64,000 nucleotides of DNA from an uncultured Vibrio sp. (GTDB lineage: Bacteria; Pseudomonadota; Gammaproteobacteria; Enterobacterales; Vibrionaceae), in contig CANNGN010000005.1 of the NCBI GenBank assembly GCA_947504195.1, positions 62,001 to 126,000 on the forward strand. The letters are read 5' to 3'. A program made the position numbers and the translations under genes. Numbering within the stretch: position 1 is the stretch's first letter; each line of letters opens with the position of its first letter. A model generated the notes under the pieces. That model was not told where the DNA came from. It saw nothing but the letters and a program-made list of their open reading frames with translations, and made no database searches. Below are positions 38,756 to 50,037 of this stretch, piece after piece.

Positions 38756-40201
38756 GTGTCTGCTCTGCAATGGAATTTCTCATATCAAGGATCTGGGTTA
38801 CAAATATCTGAATGGAACCTTGAACCTACCCAGCATTGGGGTGTTTTTGTTACTCGCTCAGAAACTGCTCAATCTCTCTCTCAGCTCTTTGTTGATAGCA
38901 TTAAAAATCCCGGTGATAAGCTTGAATTACCTCCATCAGTAGCGGTGGTATCACTGCATCTACAGCAAGCACTATTGGAAGATGAACTGGCAAACGATGA
39001 TACTGATTTTTTAGATCGAATTGACTACGGGTCAACCGTTTCTGAATTGCTCGAAGCGTTGTGTGCCTCGAAGCAGCAGTCTGAAGACCTTATGTTGAAG
39101 ATGGACCTGTTTTCGCTTGCTCAACGAGGGTTTCGTCAATTATCCACGGGAGAAACCCGACGGTTAATGTTAGCCAGAGCATTGGCAATGAACCCTGAAA
39201 TGTTAATTTTGGATGATCCATATGTGGGTATGGATACTGAGCATCGATTATGGCTAACTGACTTGTTAGAAGAACTATCTCGTACACTTCAACTGATAGT
39301 GATTACTTCTCGTGAAGATGAGTTACCAAGTTTCATTACTCACGTGGCTTTATTTGACGAGAATAAATTGACCAATACTATGACGATCTCAGAGTGGAAT
39401 CAGCATCCGGTGATTCAACAATTGGCAGCATTATCTGAGAGTAAAAGTGATCAGCTCGTTGATTTGATTCAACAACACCAACATGCCAATAATTACCCTG
39501 ACCCTAGGGTTGAGATGAATCAGGTTAAAGTTGAATATACAGATGGACTCATTTTTAAAGATTTAGATTGGCGTATTGAAGCTGGGCAGCACTGGCAAGT
39601 ACGAGGTCCAAATGGCTGTGGAAAAAGTACATTACTTGGTTTAATTTTGGGCGATCATCCTCAATGCTATTGCAATGATATTAGCGTTCTTGGTATGAAA
39701 CGTGGTTCCGGTGAAACCATTTGGGATATAAAAAAACATATTGGCATTGTTTCTTCATCGCTTCATTTACAGTATCGCGTCAATTGCCAAGCGCTTGATG
39801 TTCTGCTTTCCGGTTTTTATGACTCAATTGGTCTTTACTCTCAACCGTCAACTAAAGAAATTCAATTGGCTCAGATGTGGCTACAAGCGTTTGAAATGAG
39901 CCAGTATGCTAAGGTCAGTTTTAAGTCCTTGGATTATGGTCAGCAGCGCTTGTTACTTATTGCTAGAGCACTGATTAAACAACCCGCATTACTGATTCTA
40001 GATGAGCCATATCAAGGCTTAGATTATTTAAATCGTAAACTGGTTTTTCACACCCTTGAACGTATCGCTGAACTTAATATTACACAGTTGCTTTATGTCA
40101 CTCATTATCAAGAAGATGCCATTGAGGCGATTAATAATTATGTCGATTTTTATCCATTGGAAGAAGGCGGCTTCCAAGCTGTCGCTTCTCACAACGGATA
40201 A
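38756..40201 (+). CDS. ModF-like protein with two ABC ATPase domains
   Basis: 481 cytosolic residues aligning with E. coli ModF. The C-terminal ATPase is complete (GPNGCGKST near 289, then RGSGETIWDIKKHIGIVSSS, LDYGQQRLLLIARAL, LLILDEPYQGLD). In the N-terminal ATPase the Walker A is lost: the position reads VTRSETAQSL, although STGETRRLMLARAL and MLILDDPYVGMD remain. Start GTG at 38756 after AAAGG. No membrane partner is adjacent. The role of this family (molybdate-related in E. coli) is uncertain. Confidence 0.88.
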   Translation: MSALQWNFSYQGSGLQISEWNLEPTQHWGVFVTRSETAQSLSQLFVDSIKNPGDKLELPPSVAVVSLHLQQALLEDELANDDTDFLDRIDYGSTVSELLEALCASKQQSEDLMLKMDLFSLAQRGFRQLSTGETRRLMLARALAMNPEMLILDDPYVGMDTEHRLWLTDLLEELSRTLQLIVITSREDELPSFITHVALFDENKLTNTMTISEWNQHPVIQQLAALSESKSDQLVDLIQQHQHANNYPDPRVEMNQVKVEYTDGLIFKDLDWRIEAGQHWQVRGPNGCGKSTLLGLILGDHPQCYCNDISVLGMKRGSGETIWDIKKHIGIVSSSLHLQYRVNCQALDVLLSGFYDSIGLYSQPSTKEIQLAQMWLQAFEMSQYAKVSFKSLDYGQQRLLLIARALIKQPALLILDEPYQGLDYLNRKLVFHTLERIAELNITQLLYVTHYQEDAIEAINNYVDFYPLEEGGFQAVASHNG

Positions 40202-40204
40202 GAT

Positions 40205-41227
40205 TTACTCTAAGTGTAAATCGATGGGCGTTTTACTGGAGCGCCCACTTATTTCTCTCGTAAGCCTTGGAACCAAGTAACCTGACAACTGTGGGATGAT
40301 TTGTCGCATGAGATCGCGTGCCACGTCGTCGGGTACATAAAAGTGCGCTGCGCCTTGAACTTTATCTAATAGGTGTAGGTAATAGGGCAAAACCCCGATA
40401 CTAAAAAGTCGCTCACTGAGCTTTACTAGCACATCAGCCGAATCATTTATCCCTTTTAGCAGTACTCCTTGGTTCAGTAAGGTCACATTCACTTGCCTGA
40501 GTTTTGCCATTGCTTGTGCCAATGTAGTATCGATCTCATTCGGGTGATTTATGTGAGTGATAAGTACGACATTTAAGGGTGTGTGAGCAAGTATGTCACA
40601 CAAGTGGCTTGTTATACGGTCAGGTATAACAACCGGTAAACGGGTATGAATTCGAAGCGTTTTAATGTGTGATATTTTTTCTATTTCATGAATGAGCCAC
40701 TCCAATTCATGATCTTTGGCCATTAATGGATCGCCACCAGACAAGATGACTTCATTGATTTCAGGATGCAGTGCAATGTAATCGAGGTTTTCTTGCCAAA
40801 CGACTTTACCGCCTTGGTTGTCTTGATAAGGAAAATGTCTGCGGAAGCAATAGCGACAGTTAATGGCACAGCCCCCTTTGACTATTAGCAGTACTCGATT
40901 TTTATATTTGTGTAATAGCCCAGGTTGAGCATTATTTTGCTCTTCTAATGGATCATGGGTATAACCTGGATGTTGTTCAAATTCCTCTTCTAATGGTAAT
41001 ACTTGACGCAGTAATGGGTCATTTGGGTTCCCTTTTTCCATACGATCAACAAAACTCATCGGGACTCGCTGAGCAAATAATGAACGTGCTGCATTCCCTT
41101 TTTCGAAGGAGGTTGAATCGATATTCAAGTAATTGAGCAACTTTTGCGGATCTGAGATCGCATTCGTTAGTTGTTTGAGCCAGTTTTGCTCAACAGAATC
41201 GGTTTTTCGGGGTATTATAGTCGACAT
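40205..41227 (-). CDS. epmB: EF-P beta-lysylation protein EpmB
   Basis: Radical-SAM lysine 2,3-aminomutase that makes (R)-beta-lysine for EF-P modification. The 340 residues carry the CxxxCxxC cluster motif (CAINCRYCFRRHFPY), SGGDPL for SAM binding and PLP lysine-region motifs near the C-terminus. It is divergent from efp, 33 bp away; epmA, its partner, lies at 47.8 kb. Confidence 0.95.
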   Translation of the reverse strand: MSTIIPRKTDSVEQNWLKQLTNAISDPQKLLNYLNIDSTSFEKGNAARSLFAQRVPMSFVDRMEKGNPNDPLLRQVLPLEEEFEQHPGYTHDPLEEQNNAQPGLLHKYKNRVLLIVKGGCAINCRYCFRRHFPYQDNQGGKVVWQENLDYIALHPEINEVILSGGDPLMAKDHELEWLIHEIEKISHIKTLRIHTRLPVVIPDRITSHLCDILAHTPLNVVLITHINHPNEIDTTLAQAMAKLRQVNVTLLNQGVLLKGINDSADVLVKLSERLFSIGVLPYYLHLLDKVQGAAHFYVPDDVARDLMRQIIPQLSGYLVPRLTREISGRSSKTPIDLHLE

Positions 41228-41260
41228 TAATGTGAACTCGAAGAATGGTAAGAGGAAAAA

Positions 41261-41827
41261 ATGGCTACTGTTAGCACGAATGAATTCAAAGGCGGTCTTA
41301 AGATTATGCTTGATAATGAGCCTTGTGTCATTCTCGAAAACGAGTATGTGAAACCAGGTAAAGGTCAGGCGTTTAACCGCGTGAAGATCCGTAAGCTTCT
41401 CTCAGGCAAAGTGTTGGAAAAAACATTTAAATCGGGCGAATCTTTTGAAGTGGCGGATGTTGTTGATATCGATCTCGATTATCTCTACAACGATGGTGAG
41501 TTTTATCACTTTATGAACAACGAAACATTTGAACAGATTGCCGCAGAAGTCAATGCGGTTGGTGATAATGTAAAGTGGTTGGTAGAGAATAACACTTGTA
41601 CGATTACTTTATGGAATGGCAGCCCAATTACAGTAACGCCACCAAATTTTGTAGAACTTGAAGTGACTGAAACTGATCCAGGTTTGAAAGGTGATACTCA
41701 AGGTACGGGTGGAAAACCTGCAACTTTAACTACTGGTGCAGTGGTTCGAGTTCCTCTATTTATTCAGATTGGTGAAGTGGTTAAAGTAGATACTCGCTCA
41801 GGAGAATATGTCAGCCGAGTAAAATAA
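41261..41827 (+). CDS. efp: Elongation factor P
   Basis: Rescues ribosomes stalled at polyproline. The 188 residues have three OB/KOW-like domains. The beta-lysylated Lys34 is present in [24 protein letters not shown] is the ribosome site. The modifying enzymes EpmB and EpmA are both encoded nearby. Confidence 0.97.
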   Translation: MATVSTNEFKGGLKIMLDNEPCVILENEYVKPGKGQAFNRVKIRKLLSGKVLEKTFKSGESFEVADVVDIDLDYLYNDGEFYHFMNNETFEQIAAEVNAVGDNVKWLVENNTCTITLWNGSPITVTPPNFVELEVTETDPGLKGDTQGTGGKPATLTTGAVVRVPLFIQIGEVVKVDTRSGEYVSRVK

Positions 41828-41856
41828 ATCAACATTTATCCGATTTCTATATGATC

Positions 41857-41886
41857 AGACGAGCCTTAAGTGCTCGTCTTTTTTGT
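41857..41886 (+). terminator. efp terminator
   Basis: AGACGAGC/GCTCGTCT stem followed by T6. Confidence 0.85.
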
Positions 41887-42220
41887 ATTTAATGCACATT
41901 ATTCGCACTATCAAGATTTAATATAAATATCAATTATAGGAGCCAATAAATTATTATTGCCTTCTTATATGTGAGGCTGGTCACGGTATGTTGGGTATTT
42001 ATCTTTGGTTTTTTTGCGATCTGCGTCTGATTTTTATTGTTTTAAGTCAAATAACAGCTAAAGAATTTCCTCATTTCTTAAGATAACAAGGTCAAAATTT
42101 ATTAAATTAGACTACGCTTATATCATCGTTTAGTTACCTTGGCTAAGTGAGTAGTTATCCAATGTAATGGATCTCATTCATCTATGATTTGCCTATTTCT
42201 TCCGTGGAGCTGTTAGGAAC
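41887..42220. other. 334-bp intergenic region before the chemotaxis receptor gene
   Basis: AT-rich with no gene-like frame or clear hairpin. It presumably carries the receptor promoter. I could not find a convincing FliA (TAAA-N15-GCCGATAA) site. Confidence 0.4.
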
Positions 42221-44104
42221 ATGAATACATTTAAAGTAAAAATTGCGACAACGATAGGATCGATAATTGCCGCTATCGTCGTAGTTTTAATGACGATTGG
42301 CTATATTTCTTTTCAAAATGAGAGTGTTCATCTTAATAAGACCGTTCTCGTAGAAAAAAATGCAACAATAGAGTCCGAGCTAACGCAAAAAGTGAATGGT
42401 TATAAAAGCGTACTTGCTGCGGTAGAAGCGAATTCGAGTGATATTAGTGAGAGTGGCTTATCTGATAAAGCCAAGATTCAGTTGGAGATGGTTTACCGTA
42501 CACAGTCGCAATTTATTGAAGGTGCCTACCTGATTGATGTCGCGGGTGGCATTTACAACGTAAAAGGCGAAAAACTGGGCTTTAATGTGAAAGAGTTGAG
42601 CCGTAATTATTACAATGCGGTTTTCAGAGACGGTAAAACGTTCTTCTTTTCAGATCCCTTTGTGTCTGCGGTAACAAAAAAAGAAATTGTGGTGATGGCT
42701 TATAAATTAGATAGCTCTGTTGCTGTTATCACGTCTGTGTATCTCGATTCATTACTTGAAAGTTTAGGCGAGCGTAAAGATATCTTTATGTATACCGAAA
42801 ACGGAACAATTATTGTCGCGCCTTATGCTGAATTGGTTGGGAAAGACATTAATGCTGAGCGACCACTATACAAAGGCTTTAGTGATTCTAATCCAGAGCT
42901 GCACTATACCGCAGAAGTGAGAGGAACGGCGACAGACTTTACTGCATTTTGGACACATCTAGACGTTGCAGGATGGCAATTTGTTTCCTTTGTCAACGAT
43001 GATGAGATTGGAGAGGCAGCGCATAATCAGCTTGTAACGTCTGCATTAGTTGGTGCATTTTGTTTGCTCCTTGCAATCGGTATTTTGTTTATTACTTTAG
43101 AAAAAATGGTACTAAAACCCGTTGGTGGTACACCGGATGATATCGCAGAGTTAATGGAGAAAATGGCATCAGGAGACTTTACGCAAACACTTGAGTCTAC
43201 TGATAAAGATTCGGGTATATACCGCTCTTTAGTTAAGTTGTCGGGTGAGCTAACGCAATTGATTAAAAACTCTCACGGCATTTCTTCAAGTGTGGCTGCA
43301 GCATCAACTGAACTTAATGTTGTGATGAACACGACGAAAGGAAATGCGCAACAAGAGCTCGCTCATATGGAGCAAATTTCGACCGCGATTAATGAACTAT
43401 CATCGACTTCTCAGGAAGTGAGTGATAAGGCAATAAGAGCCGAGCAAGAAGCAAAATCCGCGACGAAAAGCGTGGATGAAGGTAAGCAAACGTTGGAGAA
43501 AAACATCTGCTTAACTGACAATATTAATGTCTCTGTAAGTGAGAGTGCAGATATTGTTAACGAACTTCGTGAATTTGCTCTTGAGATTGGCTCCGTTACC
43601 GAAGTTATTCAGACGATTTCAGAGCAAACAAACCTGTTGGCGCTCAACGCAGCAATTGAAGCAGCACGAGCCGGTGAACAAGGGCGAGGTTTTGCGGTTG
43701 TAGCAGACGAAGTGCGAAACTTGGCTTCAAAAACTCAAAAATCGACAGTGGATATTCAAGACATCATTGAAAAGCTGCAGACGCAATCGAAAAAAGCTCA
43801 GGATAATATGATGCATAATGTTGACTTAATTGATCAGTCTGTTCAATTAGTTGACAACGTGAAGGCGTCTTTTGAAGATATTCAATCTGCGGTTGAATCT
43901 ATTTCAGAAATCAACAGTTTGGTAGCGACTTCTTCTCAAGAGCAATTTCATGTGACAGAAGAGATTTCTCAAGTCACAACTGAAACATACGATTTAGTGC
44001 ATCAAAATGTATCGGGAATCGATGATACCTTACAAGCATCTTCGGAGTTATCTGAATTAGCTGAAACACAAAAACGCGAGTTGGATGTGTTTAAAACAGC
44101 ATAG
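42221..44104 (+). CDS. Methyl-accepting chemotaxis protein
   Basis: 627 residues. Membrane helix at about 9-29, a periplasmic Cache-type sensor to about 270 ([30 protein letters not shown]), second helix ([21 protein letters not shown]), HAMP, then a cytoplasmic signalling domain with the conserved tip [20 protein letters not shown] and [19 protein letters not shown]. The ligand is unknown; Cache domains often bind amino or organic acids. It lacks an NWETF-type CheR tether. Monocistronic. Confidence 0.93.
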   Translation: MNTFKVKIATTIGSIIAAIVVVLMTIGYISFQNESVHLNKTVLVEKNATIESELTQKVNGYKSVLAAVEANSSDISESGLSDKAKIQLEMVYRTQSQFIEGAYLIDVAGGIYNVKGEKLGFNVKELSRNYYNAVFRDGKTFFFSDPFVSAVTKKEIVVMAYKLDSSVAVITSVYLDSLLESLGERKDIFMYTENGTIIVAPYAELVGKDINAERPLYKGFSDSNPELHYTAEVRGTATDFTAFWTHLDVAGWQFVSFVNDDEIGEAAHNQLVTSALVGAFCLLLAIGILFITLEKMVLKPVGGTPDDIAELMEKMASGDFTQTLESTDKDSGIYRSLVKLSGELTQLIKNSHGISSSVAAASTELNVVMNTTKGNAQQELAHMEQISTAINELSSTSQEVSDKAIRAEQEAKSATKSVDEGKQTLEKNICLTDNINVSVSESADIVNELREFALEIGSVTEVIQTISEQTNLLALNAAIEAARAGEQGRGFAVVADEVRNLASKTQKSTVDIQDIIEKLQTQSKKAQDNMMHNVDLIDQSVQLVDNVKASFEDIQSAVESISEINSLVATSSQEQFHVTEEISQVTTETYDLVHQNVSGIDDTLQASSELSELAETQKRELDVFKTA

Positions 44105-44151
44105 TATGTCGAACTAGTATTGAGTTCTGAATACTAAATATGGCACGCAAT

Positions 44152-44182
44152 AAAAATCCCCCAAAGTCTGGGGGATTTTTTT
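44152..44182. terminator. Bidirectional terminator between the MCP gene and frdD
   Basis: AAAAATCCCCC/GGGGGATTTTTTT with a 7-nt loop between convergent transcripts. Confidence 0.88.
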
Positions 44183-44203
44183 ATGCTTTAAATCAGTGTT
44201 GAT

Positions 44204-44584
44204 TTACACCATAAAAACAAACACAACGGAAAGTGCACTAATAAACCCCGCGATTGCGTAGCAGGCTATTTTACCGACAACACCAGTGTGGAATTTTAGA
44301 TCGTGCATGGCATGATGAACACGGTGCATTGCATGCCACATTGGTAAAGCCAGTGTAGCAATGACAAATAATGCACCAATAAAGCTGGTTGCAAAGTTAG
44401 CAACACGTTCATAGCTGAGCGCCTCAGCATCAATAATGCCGAGAGGAACTAAAACGCCAATAATTAGAATAGTGATGGGTGAGATCATGGCGAACCAAGT
44501 ACCACCAGCGCCAAAGAGTCCCCACCATACTGGTTCATCGGATCTTTTAGGATTGGTATTAATCACAATAGGCTCCTTATACAA
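44204..44584 (-). CDS. frdD: Fumarate reductase membrane anchor FrdD
   Basis: 126 residues, three membrane helices, with [17 protein letters not shown] and [13 protein letters not shown] resembling E. coli FrdD. With FrdC it anchors FrdAB and binds menaquinol. The gene overlaps frdC by 8 bp and is last in frdABCD. Confidence 0.94.
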   Translation of the reverse strand: MYKEPIVINTNPKRSDEPVWWGLFGAGGTWFAMISPITILIIGVLVPLGIIDAEALSYERVANFATSFIGALFVIATLALPMWHAMHRVHHAMHDLKFHTGVVGKIACYAIAGFISALSVVFVFMV

Positions 44585-44960
44585 TGAATAGGATGATGAG
44601 AGAAATAAAGGCGACAGCAGCCCATTGAGCTGCGACGATCACTTTCTTATCGAGTAACTTGCCTTTTAATTTCATTGGGACGACTTGTGGCATCATGCCA
44701 AAAAATGTATGGGCATGAAGCAAACTTCCCAATAGGGCAACGATGTTAATCGCAATCACAATTGGATTTGCCATAAAGCCCAACCAACTTTGCCAAGCTT
44801 CTGGCCCCTTGACTAAGCAACCTAAACTAAAGGTTAGGAATATCGTAAATAGGATCAACGGCAAAACTGTGGCTTCGCGTAACATATAAAAACGATAAAA
44901 GGGATGGGCTTGCCACCAGGTTCGTTTCATTTCTCTTACATAGGGTTTGCGATTACTCAT
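44577..44960 (-). CDS. frdC: Fumarate reductase membrane anchor FrdC
   Basis: 127 residues with three membrane helices; begins [20 protein letters not shown] and contains the [14 protein letters not shown] motif of the family. It overlaps frdB by 4 bp (ATGA). Confidence 0.94.
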   Translation of the reverse strand: MSNRKPYVREMKRTWWQAHPFYRFYMLREATVLPLILFTIFLTFSLGCLVKGPEAWQSWLGFMANPIVIAINIVALLGSLLHAHTFFGMMPQVVPMKLKGKLLDKKVIVAAQWAAVAFISLIILFIV

Positions 44961-45703
44961 TGTTCTGCCTCCCCTTGTTTAAACATCGCAATAATAAAGT
45001 CGGTCGATGACTCTATTTTTCCTTGGTTCACCGCGCCTGCTGGATCCACGTTTTTCGGGCATACTTCAGAGCAGTATCCAACAAAAGTACAACCCCAAAC
45101 GCCATTTTCCCCATTTATTAGAGCCATGCGTTCAGCCTTGCCATTATCACGACTATCGAGGTTGTAGCGACGAGCTAGGGTTAGTGCCGCTGGTCCAATA
45201 AATTCAGGGTTTAAACCAAATTGAGGGCAGGCGGCATAACAGAGTCCACAATTAATACATCCAGCAAACTGTTTGTATTTTTCTAGCTGAGCTGGAGTTT
45301 GATTATTGGGACCGTCTTCTGGAGTTCTATCATTTCCTAAAATATAGGGTTTGATCGCTTCAAGACGCTCAATAAAAGGTGTCATATCGACGATAAGATC
45401 CTTTTCTATCGGGAAATTTGCTAGTGGCTCTACTTTTACGCCATCAGGGTAATCTCGGAGAAAAGTCTTACACGCGAGTTTAGGGACACCATTGACCATC
45501 ATGCCGCAGGAGCCACAAATCGCCATACGACAAGACCAACGATAAGAGAGGTCTTTATCGAGATAATCTTTGATGTAGCTAATCGCATCAAGAAGCGACA
45601 TAGTATCGTCAAACGGGACTTCAAAAGATTGCAGATAAGGCTGTGAATCCTTTTCTGGGTCATAGCGGAGAATATCAACTTTTTGCATACGTTGTGATGA
45701 CAT
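44957..45703 (-). CDS. frdB: Fumarate reductase iron-sulfur subunit FrdB
   Basis: 248 residues carrying electrons from quinol to FrdA. Cluster ligands are visible in order: 2Fe-2S ([13 protein letters not shown] ... C), 4Fe-4S ([12 protein letters not shown]) and 3Fe-4S ([12 protein letters not shown]). The start overlaps the frdA stop by one base. Confidence 0.96.
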   Translation of the reverse strand: MSSQRMQKVDILRYDPEKDSQPYLQSFEVPFDDTMSLLDAISYIKDYLDKDLSYRWSCRMAICGSCGMMVNGVPKLACKTFLRDYPDGVKVEPLANFPIEKDLIVDMTPFIERLEAIKPYILGNDRTPEDGPNNQTPAQLEKYKQFAGCINCGLCYAACPQFGLNPEFIGPAALTLARRYNLDSRDNGKAERMALINGENGVWGCTFVGYCSEVCPKNVDPAGAVNQGKIESSTDFIIAMFKQGEAEQ

Positions 45704-47508
45704 TATTTATTCTCCTCTGCTTGGCTTGTATTTTCCGCGGCAGCAGCTTTATCAGCGGCTTCACCGTAAAGACGAGCTTTGGGTTGCGACTTAGTGATAG
45801 TGACATCGCTGTAGTCGATGATCGGAGCGCTATCTTCTTGATAGAAAGCCAGAGAGTGTTTTAAGAAATTAACATCATCACGTTCTGTACACCCTTCATC
45901 GAGTCGTTGGTGAGCACCTCGGGATTCTTTTCGCAATATTGCCGAACGAGCCATCGCTTCAGCGACCTCTAGTCCGTAACCGACTTCAATGGCATAAAAT
46001 AGGTCGGTATTAAACACTTTGCCTTTATCTTTGATACTGATGTTTTTATAACGTTGTTTTAATTCCGTTATCTTGTCGATGGTCTGTTGCATCAGATCTT
46101 CTTGACGATAGATCCCACAACCCGCTTCCATGGAATGCCCCATTTCAGTACGAATCTCTGCCCAGTTTTCATCACCTTCTTGAGCAAGTAGGTTATTGAT
46201 ACGCGTTTCTACTTGAGCCATTTGAGCTTCAATTGCTTGTTGATCCCAACCAGCAAATTCTTCAGCTCTTTGTACTGCTGTTTCACCGGCAACTCGACCA
46301 AATACGACAAATTCCGCCAAAGAGTTCGACCCCAAACGGTTTGCTCCATGAAGACCGACAGACGCACATTCACCCACTGCAAATAACCCTTTAATTCGAG
46401 TTTCACATTGAGCATCGGTTTCGATTCCACCCATGGTGTAGTGAACGGTAGGACGAATTGGAATCGGTTCTTTGACCGGATCGACATTGACGTAGGCTTT
46501 GGATAACTCGCAGATAAACGGTAAACGCTCGTTAATATATTCTTCGCCAAGATGGCGTAGATCGAGTAAAACAACATCGCCTAGAGCATGTTTGATGGTG
46601 TTGCCTTTTTGCTGCTCATGCCAGAACGCTTGAGATACTTTGTCTCTTGGACCCAGCTCCATATATTTGTTCTTTGGCTGGCCAACAGGGGTTTCTGGCC
46701 CCATGCCATAGTCTTGAAGGTAACGATAACCATCTTTATTGGTAATGATTCCACCTTCTCCACGACAACCTTCGGTCATTAAAATGCCGGTACCAGGTAG
46801 ACCGGTTGGGTGATATTGAACAAATTCCATATCACGTAGCGGAACTCCATGACGGTAAGCCATTGCCATTCCATCACCGGTTACGATTCCACCATTAGTG
46901 TTACAGTGATAAACGCGACCAGCGCCGCCAGTTGCTAATACGACGGATTTGGCTTTGATTGCGACTAATTCACCTTCGGCCATATGGATTGCGATTAATC
47001 CCTGAACTTGACCTTCATGAACGATTAAGTCGACAACAAAATACTCATCAAAACGTTCGATTTGTGGATACTTCATAGAGGTTTGAAAAAGAGTGTGAAG
47101 CATGTGGAAGCCAGTCTTATCCGCCGCAAACCATGTGCGCTCGACTTTCATTCCACCAAACCGACGAACATTGACTTCGCCATTTTCTTTGCGGCTCCAA
47201 GGGCAGCCCCATTGTTCCATTTGGATCATTTCGCGTGTCGAATTTTTAACGAAATATTCAACAACGTTTTGCTCGCAAAGCCAGTCTCCACCGCCAACTG
47301 TATCGTTAAAGTGATTATCCAATGAATCTTCTTCTTTGATCACTGCAGCTGAGCCTCCTTCGGCAGCGACTGAGTGAGAACGCATAGGATATACTTTTGA
47401 TATAAGTGCGACTTTTATATTTGGGTTATCTTCTGCTGCAGCGATGGCTGTTCTAAGCCCGGCGCCGCCAGCACCAATGATTGCGATATCTGTGGTTAGT
47501 ATTTTCAC
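45703..47508 (-). CDS. frdA: Fumarate reductase flavoprotein subunit FrdA
   Basis: Reduces fumarate to succinate in anaerobic respiration. 601 residues: FAD-binding [15 protein letters not shown] at the N-terminus, the [13 protein letters not shown] covalent FAD-histidine region, the active-site [21 protein letters not shown], and the capping and C-terminal domains. It extends beyond the catalytic core with an Ala/Glu-rich tail. First gene of frdABCD; menA at 20 kb contributes to the menaquinone it uses. Confidence 0.97.
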   Translation of the reverse strand: MKILTTDIAIIGAGGAGLRTAIAAAEDNPNIKVALISKVYPMRSHSVAAEGGSAAVIKEEDSLDNHFNDTVGGGDWLCEQNVVEYFVKNSTREMIQMEQWGCPWSRKENGEVNVRRFGGMKVERTWFAADKTGFHMLHTLFQTSMKYPQIERFDEYFVVDLIVHEGQVQGLIAIHMAEGELVAIKAKSVVLATGGAGRVYHCNTNGGIVTGDGMAMAYRHGVPLRDMEFVQYHPTGLPGTGILMTEGCRGEGGIITNKDGYRYLQDYGMGPETPVGQPKNKYMELGPRDKVSQAFWHEQQKGNTIKHALGDVVLLDLRHLGEEYINERLPFICELSKAYVNVDPVKEPIPIRPTVHYTMGGIETDAQCETRIKGLFAVGECASVGLHGANRLGSNSLAEFVVFGRVAGETAVQRAEEFAGWDQQAIEAQMAQVETRINNLLAQEGDENWAEIRTEMGHSMEAGCGIYRQEDLMQQTIDKITELKQRYKNISIKDKGKVFNTDLFYAIEVGYGLEVAEAMARSAILRKESRGAHQRLDEGCTERDDVNFLKHSLAFYQEDSAPIIDYSDVTITKSQPKARLYGEAADKAAAAENTSQAEENK

Positions 47509-47582
47509 AGTTACCCTCCAGTTTATGAACGGATTCTATCCGCGTTAGATTCGTTAGCTTCTTGATGAGCATTTTTGTAGGG

Positions 47583-47604
47583 TTGCCCATAAATAAATGG
47601 GCAA
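47583..47604. repeat. Inverted repeat in the frdA leader region
   Basis: TTGCCCAT/ATGGGCAA with a 6-nt loop, about 75-96 bp upstream of frdA. No T tract; it could be an mRNA leader hairpin or a protein-binding site. Confidence 0.45.
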
Positions 47605-47696
47605 ATTTTAGTGTAAGGTAGCTCCTATATTAAAAAATTGATTTGATCAGGCTTTTTCTTCGGAGTCAGAGTTGTTCGTCATAATAATCACTTGCT

Positions 47697-47712
47697 TGTG
47701 AGCGATATCACT
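47697..47712. promoter_or_regulatory. Candidate CRP site between frdA and epmA
   Basis: TGTGA-GCGATA-TCACT matches the TGTGA-N6-TCACA consensus at 9 of 10 positions. It lies 69 bp before epmA and 189 bp before frdA, so it could serve either. Confidence 0.45.
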
Positions 47713-47780
47713 ATAAGCGCTTGGTTTTGCTATTTTGACGGGTAAAATGATAACGACTGGATTATAGCGAAGATAAAATA

Positions 47781-48755
47781 ATGACTCTTTTAAAGTGGCA
47801 ACCTAGTGCGAGTATCGATTCTCTAAAACAGCGCGCGGAGCTAATCGATTTACTTCGATTTTTCTTTCTAGAAAGGCAGGTTTTAGAAGTCGAAACGCCA
47901 ATAATGAGCCAAGCAGCGGTTACCGACATTCACTTGCAAACATTTAAAAGTGATTTTATTGGGCCGAATTATGCTTCTGGGCAAGAGGTCTATTTGATGA
48001 CCAGTCCTGAGTTTCATATGAAACGTTTATTGGCTGCTGATAGTGGTTCGATATTTCAGATCACTAAGTCATTTCGTAATGAAGAGAGTGGGCGTTTTCA
48101 TAATCCCGAATTCTCCATGCTTGAATGGTATCGTATTGGGTTCGATCATCATGATCTTATGAATGAAATGGATGAGTTATTACAGCAAATCTTACATTGT
48201 AAGAAAGCTGAACGTCTAACGTACCAACAAATCTTTCAACAGGTTTTAGGTGTGTGTCCGCTTGAGGCATCACTCGAAGAGCTGCGTCAGTGTGCTGTTC
48301 TGCACGGATTTGATGAGATTGCTAAAGATGAAGATGATCGTGATACGATATTACAACTTCTATTTAGCATGGTGATTGAGCCTTGTATTGGTCGCGACGT
48401 TCCTGCTTTTGTTTATCACTTCCCAGCTTCCCAAGCCGCGCTCGCAAAAATTAATCAACACGATAATCGCGTTGCCGATCGGTTTGAAGTTTATTTTAAA
48501 GGTATCGAACTGGCCAATGGTTTCCATGAATTAGAGGATTCTGCTGAACAACGCCGTCGTTTTGAACAAGATAACCTTAAACGTCAAGCTATGGGATTAT
48601 CGATTCAACCTATTGATGAGAATTTTCTTGAAGCGTTAGCATCAGGATTGCCGCCTTGTGCTGGTGTCGCGGTTGGCATTGATCGTTTGATTATGTTGGC
48701 ACTAGGTAAGGAATCCATTAATGAGGTGATTTCATTTCCGTTTTCTCGAGCTTAA
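47781..48755 (+). CDS. epmA: EF-P lysine ligase EpmA (PoxA/GenX)
   Basis: Class II aminoacyl-tRNA synthetase paralog that attaches beta-lysine to EF-P Lys34. 324 residues correspond to the LysRS catalytic core without the tRNA anticodon domain: [14 protein letters not shown] (motif 1), [20 protein letters not shown] (motif 2), [12 protein letters not shown] (motif 3). Divergent from frdABCD, as in E. coli. Confidence 0.95.
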   Translation: MTLLKWQPSASIDSLKQRAELIDLLRFFFLERQVLEVETPIMSQAAVTDIHLQTFKSDFIGPNYASGQEVYLMTSPEFHMKRLLAADSGSIFQITKSFRNEESGRFHNPEFSMLEWYRIGFDHHDLMNEMDELLQQILHCKKAERLTYQQIFQQVLGVCPLEASLEELRQCAVLHGFDEIAKDEDDRDTILQLLFSMVIEPCIGRDVPAFVYHFPASQAALAKINQHDNRVADRFEVYFKGIELANGFHELEDSAEQRRRFEQDNLKRQAMGLSIQPIDENFLEALASGLPPCAGVAVGIDRLIMLALGKESINEVISFPFSRA

Positions 48756-48904
48756 AATTGAGATTTAAAATGTGAATTGTCATTGATTGCCATTGATAAT
48801 GAAGGGAAGAGATACGTTAGTACTCGCGTAACGGAATTAACCTCGCTATACTTCTTCCTCTATTTACGATCACCCATTGCAATAGCAAAGATAAGAGCAA
48901 AGAC

Positions 48905-49339
48905 ATGCAAGAATATACCGAATTTTTTCAGCAAAATACCATCCTATGTGTAGCGTGGATCGCGATATTTGGCGCTGTTATTTTTACTGTTTACAAGTCA
49001 TCAACAGCGAAGTTTAAATATGTTGATGTGAACGAGCTAACTCAAAAAGTGAATAAAGAGAATGGCATTGTTGTTGATATTCGTAACAAGGATGAGTTTT
49101 CCAAAGGCCATATTACCGATTCAATTAACGTTTTGCCTTCTGAGATCACATCTGGCAACTTGGGAACCCTTGAAAATCATAAAGCAGACCCAATTATTGT
49201 CGTATGTCAAAATGGTCACATTTCACCAGCAAGTGCGAATCAGCTAGCGAGTGCTGGCTTTGAACAGGTTAGTGTCCTTAACCTTGGTATTGGCGCATGG
49301 AAAGATGGCAAATTACCTCTGATTCGTGGCAAGAAGTAA
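48905..49339 (+). CDS. Membrane-anchored rhodanese-like protein (YibN type)
   Basis: 144 residues: an N-terminal membrane helix (about 11-30) and one rhodanese domain with VDIRNKDEFSKGHI and the active-site cysteine in VVCQNGH. It lies upstream of secB as yibN does in E. coli, but grxC, which stands between them there, is absent here. The physiological sulfur substrate is unknown. Confidence 0.9.
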   Translation: MQEYTEFFQQNTILCVAWIAIFGAVIFTVYKSSTAKFKYVDVNELTQKVNKENGIVVDIRNKDEFSKGHITDSINVLPSEITSGNLGTLENHKADPIIVVCQNGHISPASANQLASAGFEQVSVLNLGIGAWKDGKLPLIRGKK

Positions 49340-49455
49340 CCACTTTATACTAAAGATAGAAGCTGGCTTAGTTCGATGAATACGCACTCTCATCTATCTT
49401 TGGTCGACAGAATTTGGTCTGTTATATAATTTGAACGATTATTAAGGAATTAAGA

Positions 49456-49932
49456 ATGTCAGAAGCTGCAGCAGCGCAAGAAGCACAACAAAACTTTACT
49501 ATTCAACGTATCTTTCTAAAAGATGTATCGTTTGAAGCGCCTAATTCACCAACTATGTTCCAGAAAGATTGGGAGCCTAATGTAAACCTTGATCTTGATA
49601 CGCAAAGCCGCGAGCTGGGTGAAGGGGTTTATGAAGTTGTATTGCGTCTTACAGTGACCGTGACGAATGCAGAAGAGACCGCATTCTTATGTGAAGTACA
49701 ACAAGGTGGTATTTTTACTGCTGAAAATATGGATGCAGGTCAATTAGCTCATTGTCTTGGTGCATTCTGTCCGAATGTTTTATTCCCATATGCTCGTGAA
49801 ACTATCTCAAGCTTGGTTGTAAAAGGTACTTTCCCTCAATTGAATCTTGCACCTGTAAACTTCGATGCATTATTTATGAATTACCTACAACAGCAAGCTC
49901 AAGAAAAAGGCGAACAACCAGCAGACGCTTAA
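49456..49932 (+). CDS. secB: Protein-export chaperone SecB
   Basis: Tetrameric cytosolic chaperone that holds presecretory proteins unfolded for SecA. 158 residues, with [37 protein letters not shown] and [15 protein letters not shown] typical of the family. AAGGAATTAAGA ribosome site. Followed by a terminator, then gpsA. Confidence 0.96.
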   Translation: MSEAAAAQEAQQNFTIQRIFLKDVSFEAPNSPTMFQKDWEPNVNLDLDTQSRELGEGVYEVVLRLTVTVTNAEETAFLCEVQQGGIFTAENMDAGQLAHCLGAFCPNVLFPYARETISSLVVKGTFPQLNLAPVNFDALFMNYLQQQAQEKGEQPADA

Positions 49933-49961
49933 TTCTTTAAGCATTCTTGCAAACAATAAAG

Positions 49962-50008
49962 ATGCACGAGCATTGGAGGTTTCTACTCATGCTACGTGCA
50001 TTTTTTTT
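49962..50008 (+). terminator. secB terminator
   Basis: ATGCACG/CGTGCAT with an inner CAT/ATG pairing and a following T8 run. Confidence 0.75.
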
Positions 50009-50037
50009 GAATTACGGGTTATTTAATAGGTGTAGCT

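Noticed and set aside
46209..46577. 122-codon frame inside frdA in another frame
   Set aside because: It is a shadow of the frdA coding sequence on the same strand.
47637..47650. FNR site (TTGAT...ATCA) upstream of frdA
   Set aside because: The half-sites are separated by 3 bp instead of the required 4, so it does not fit the FNR consensus.
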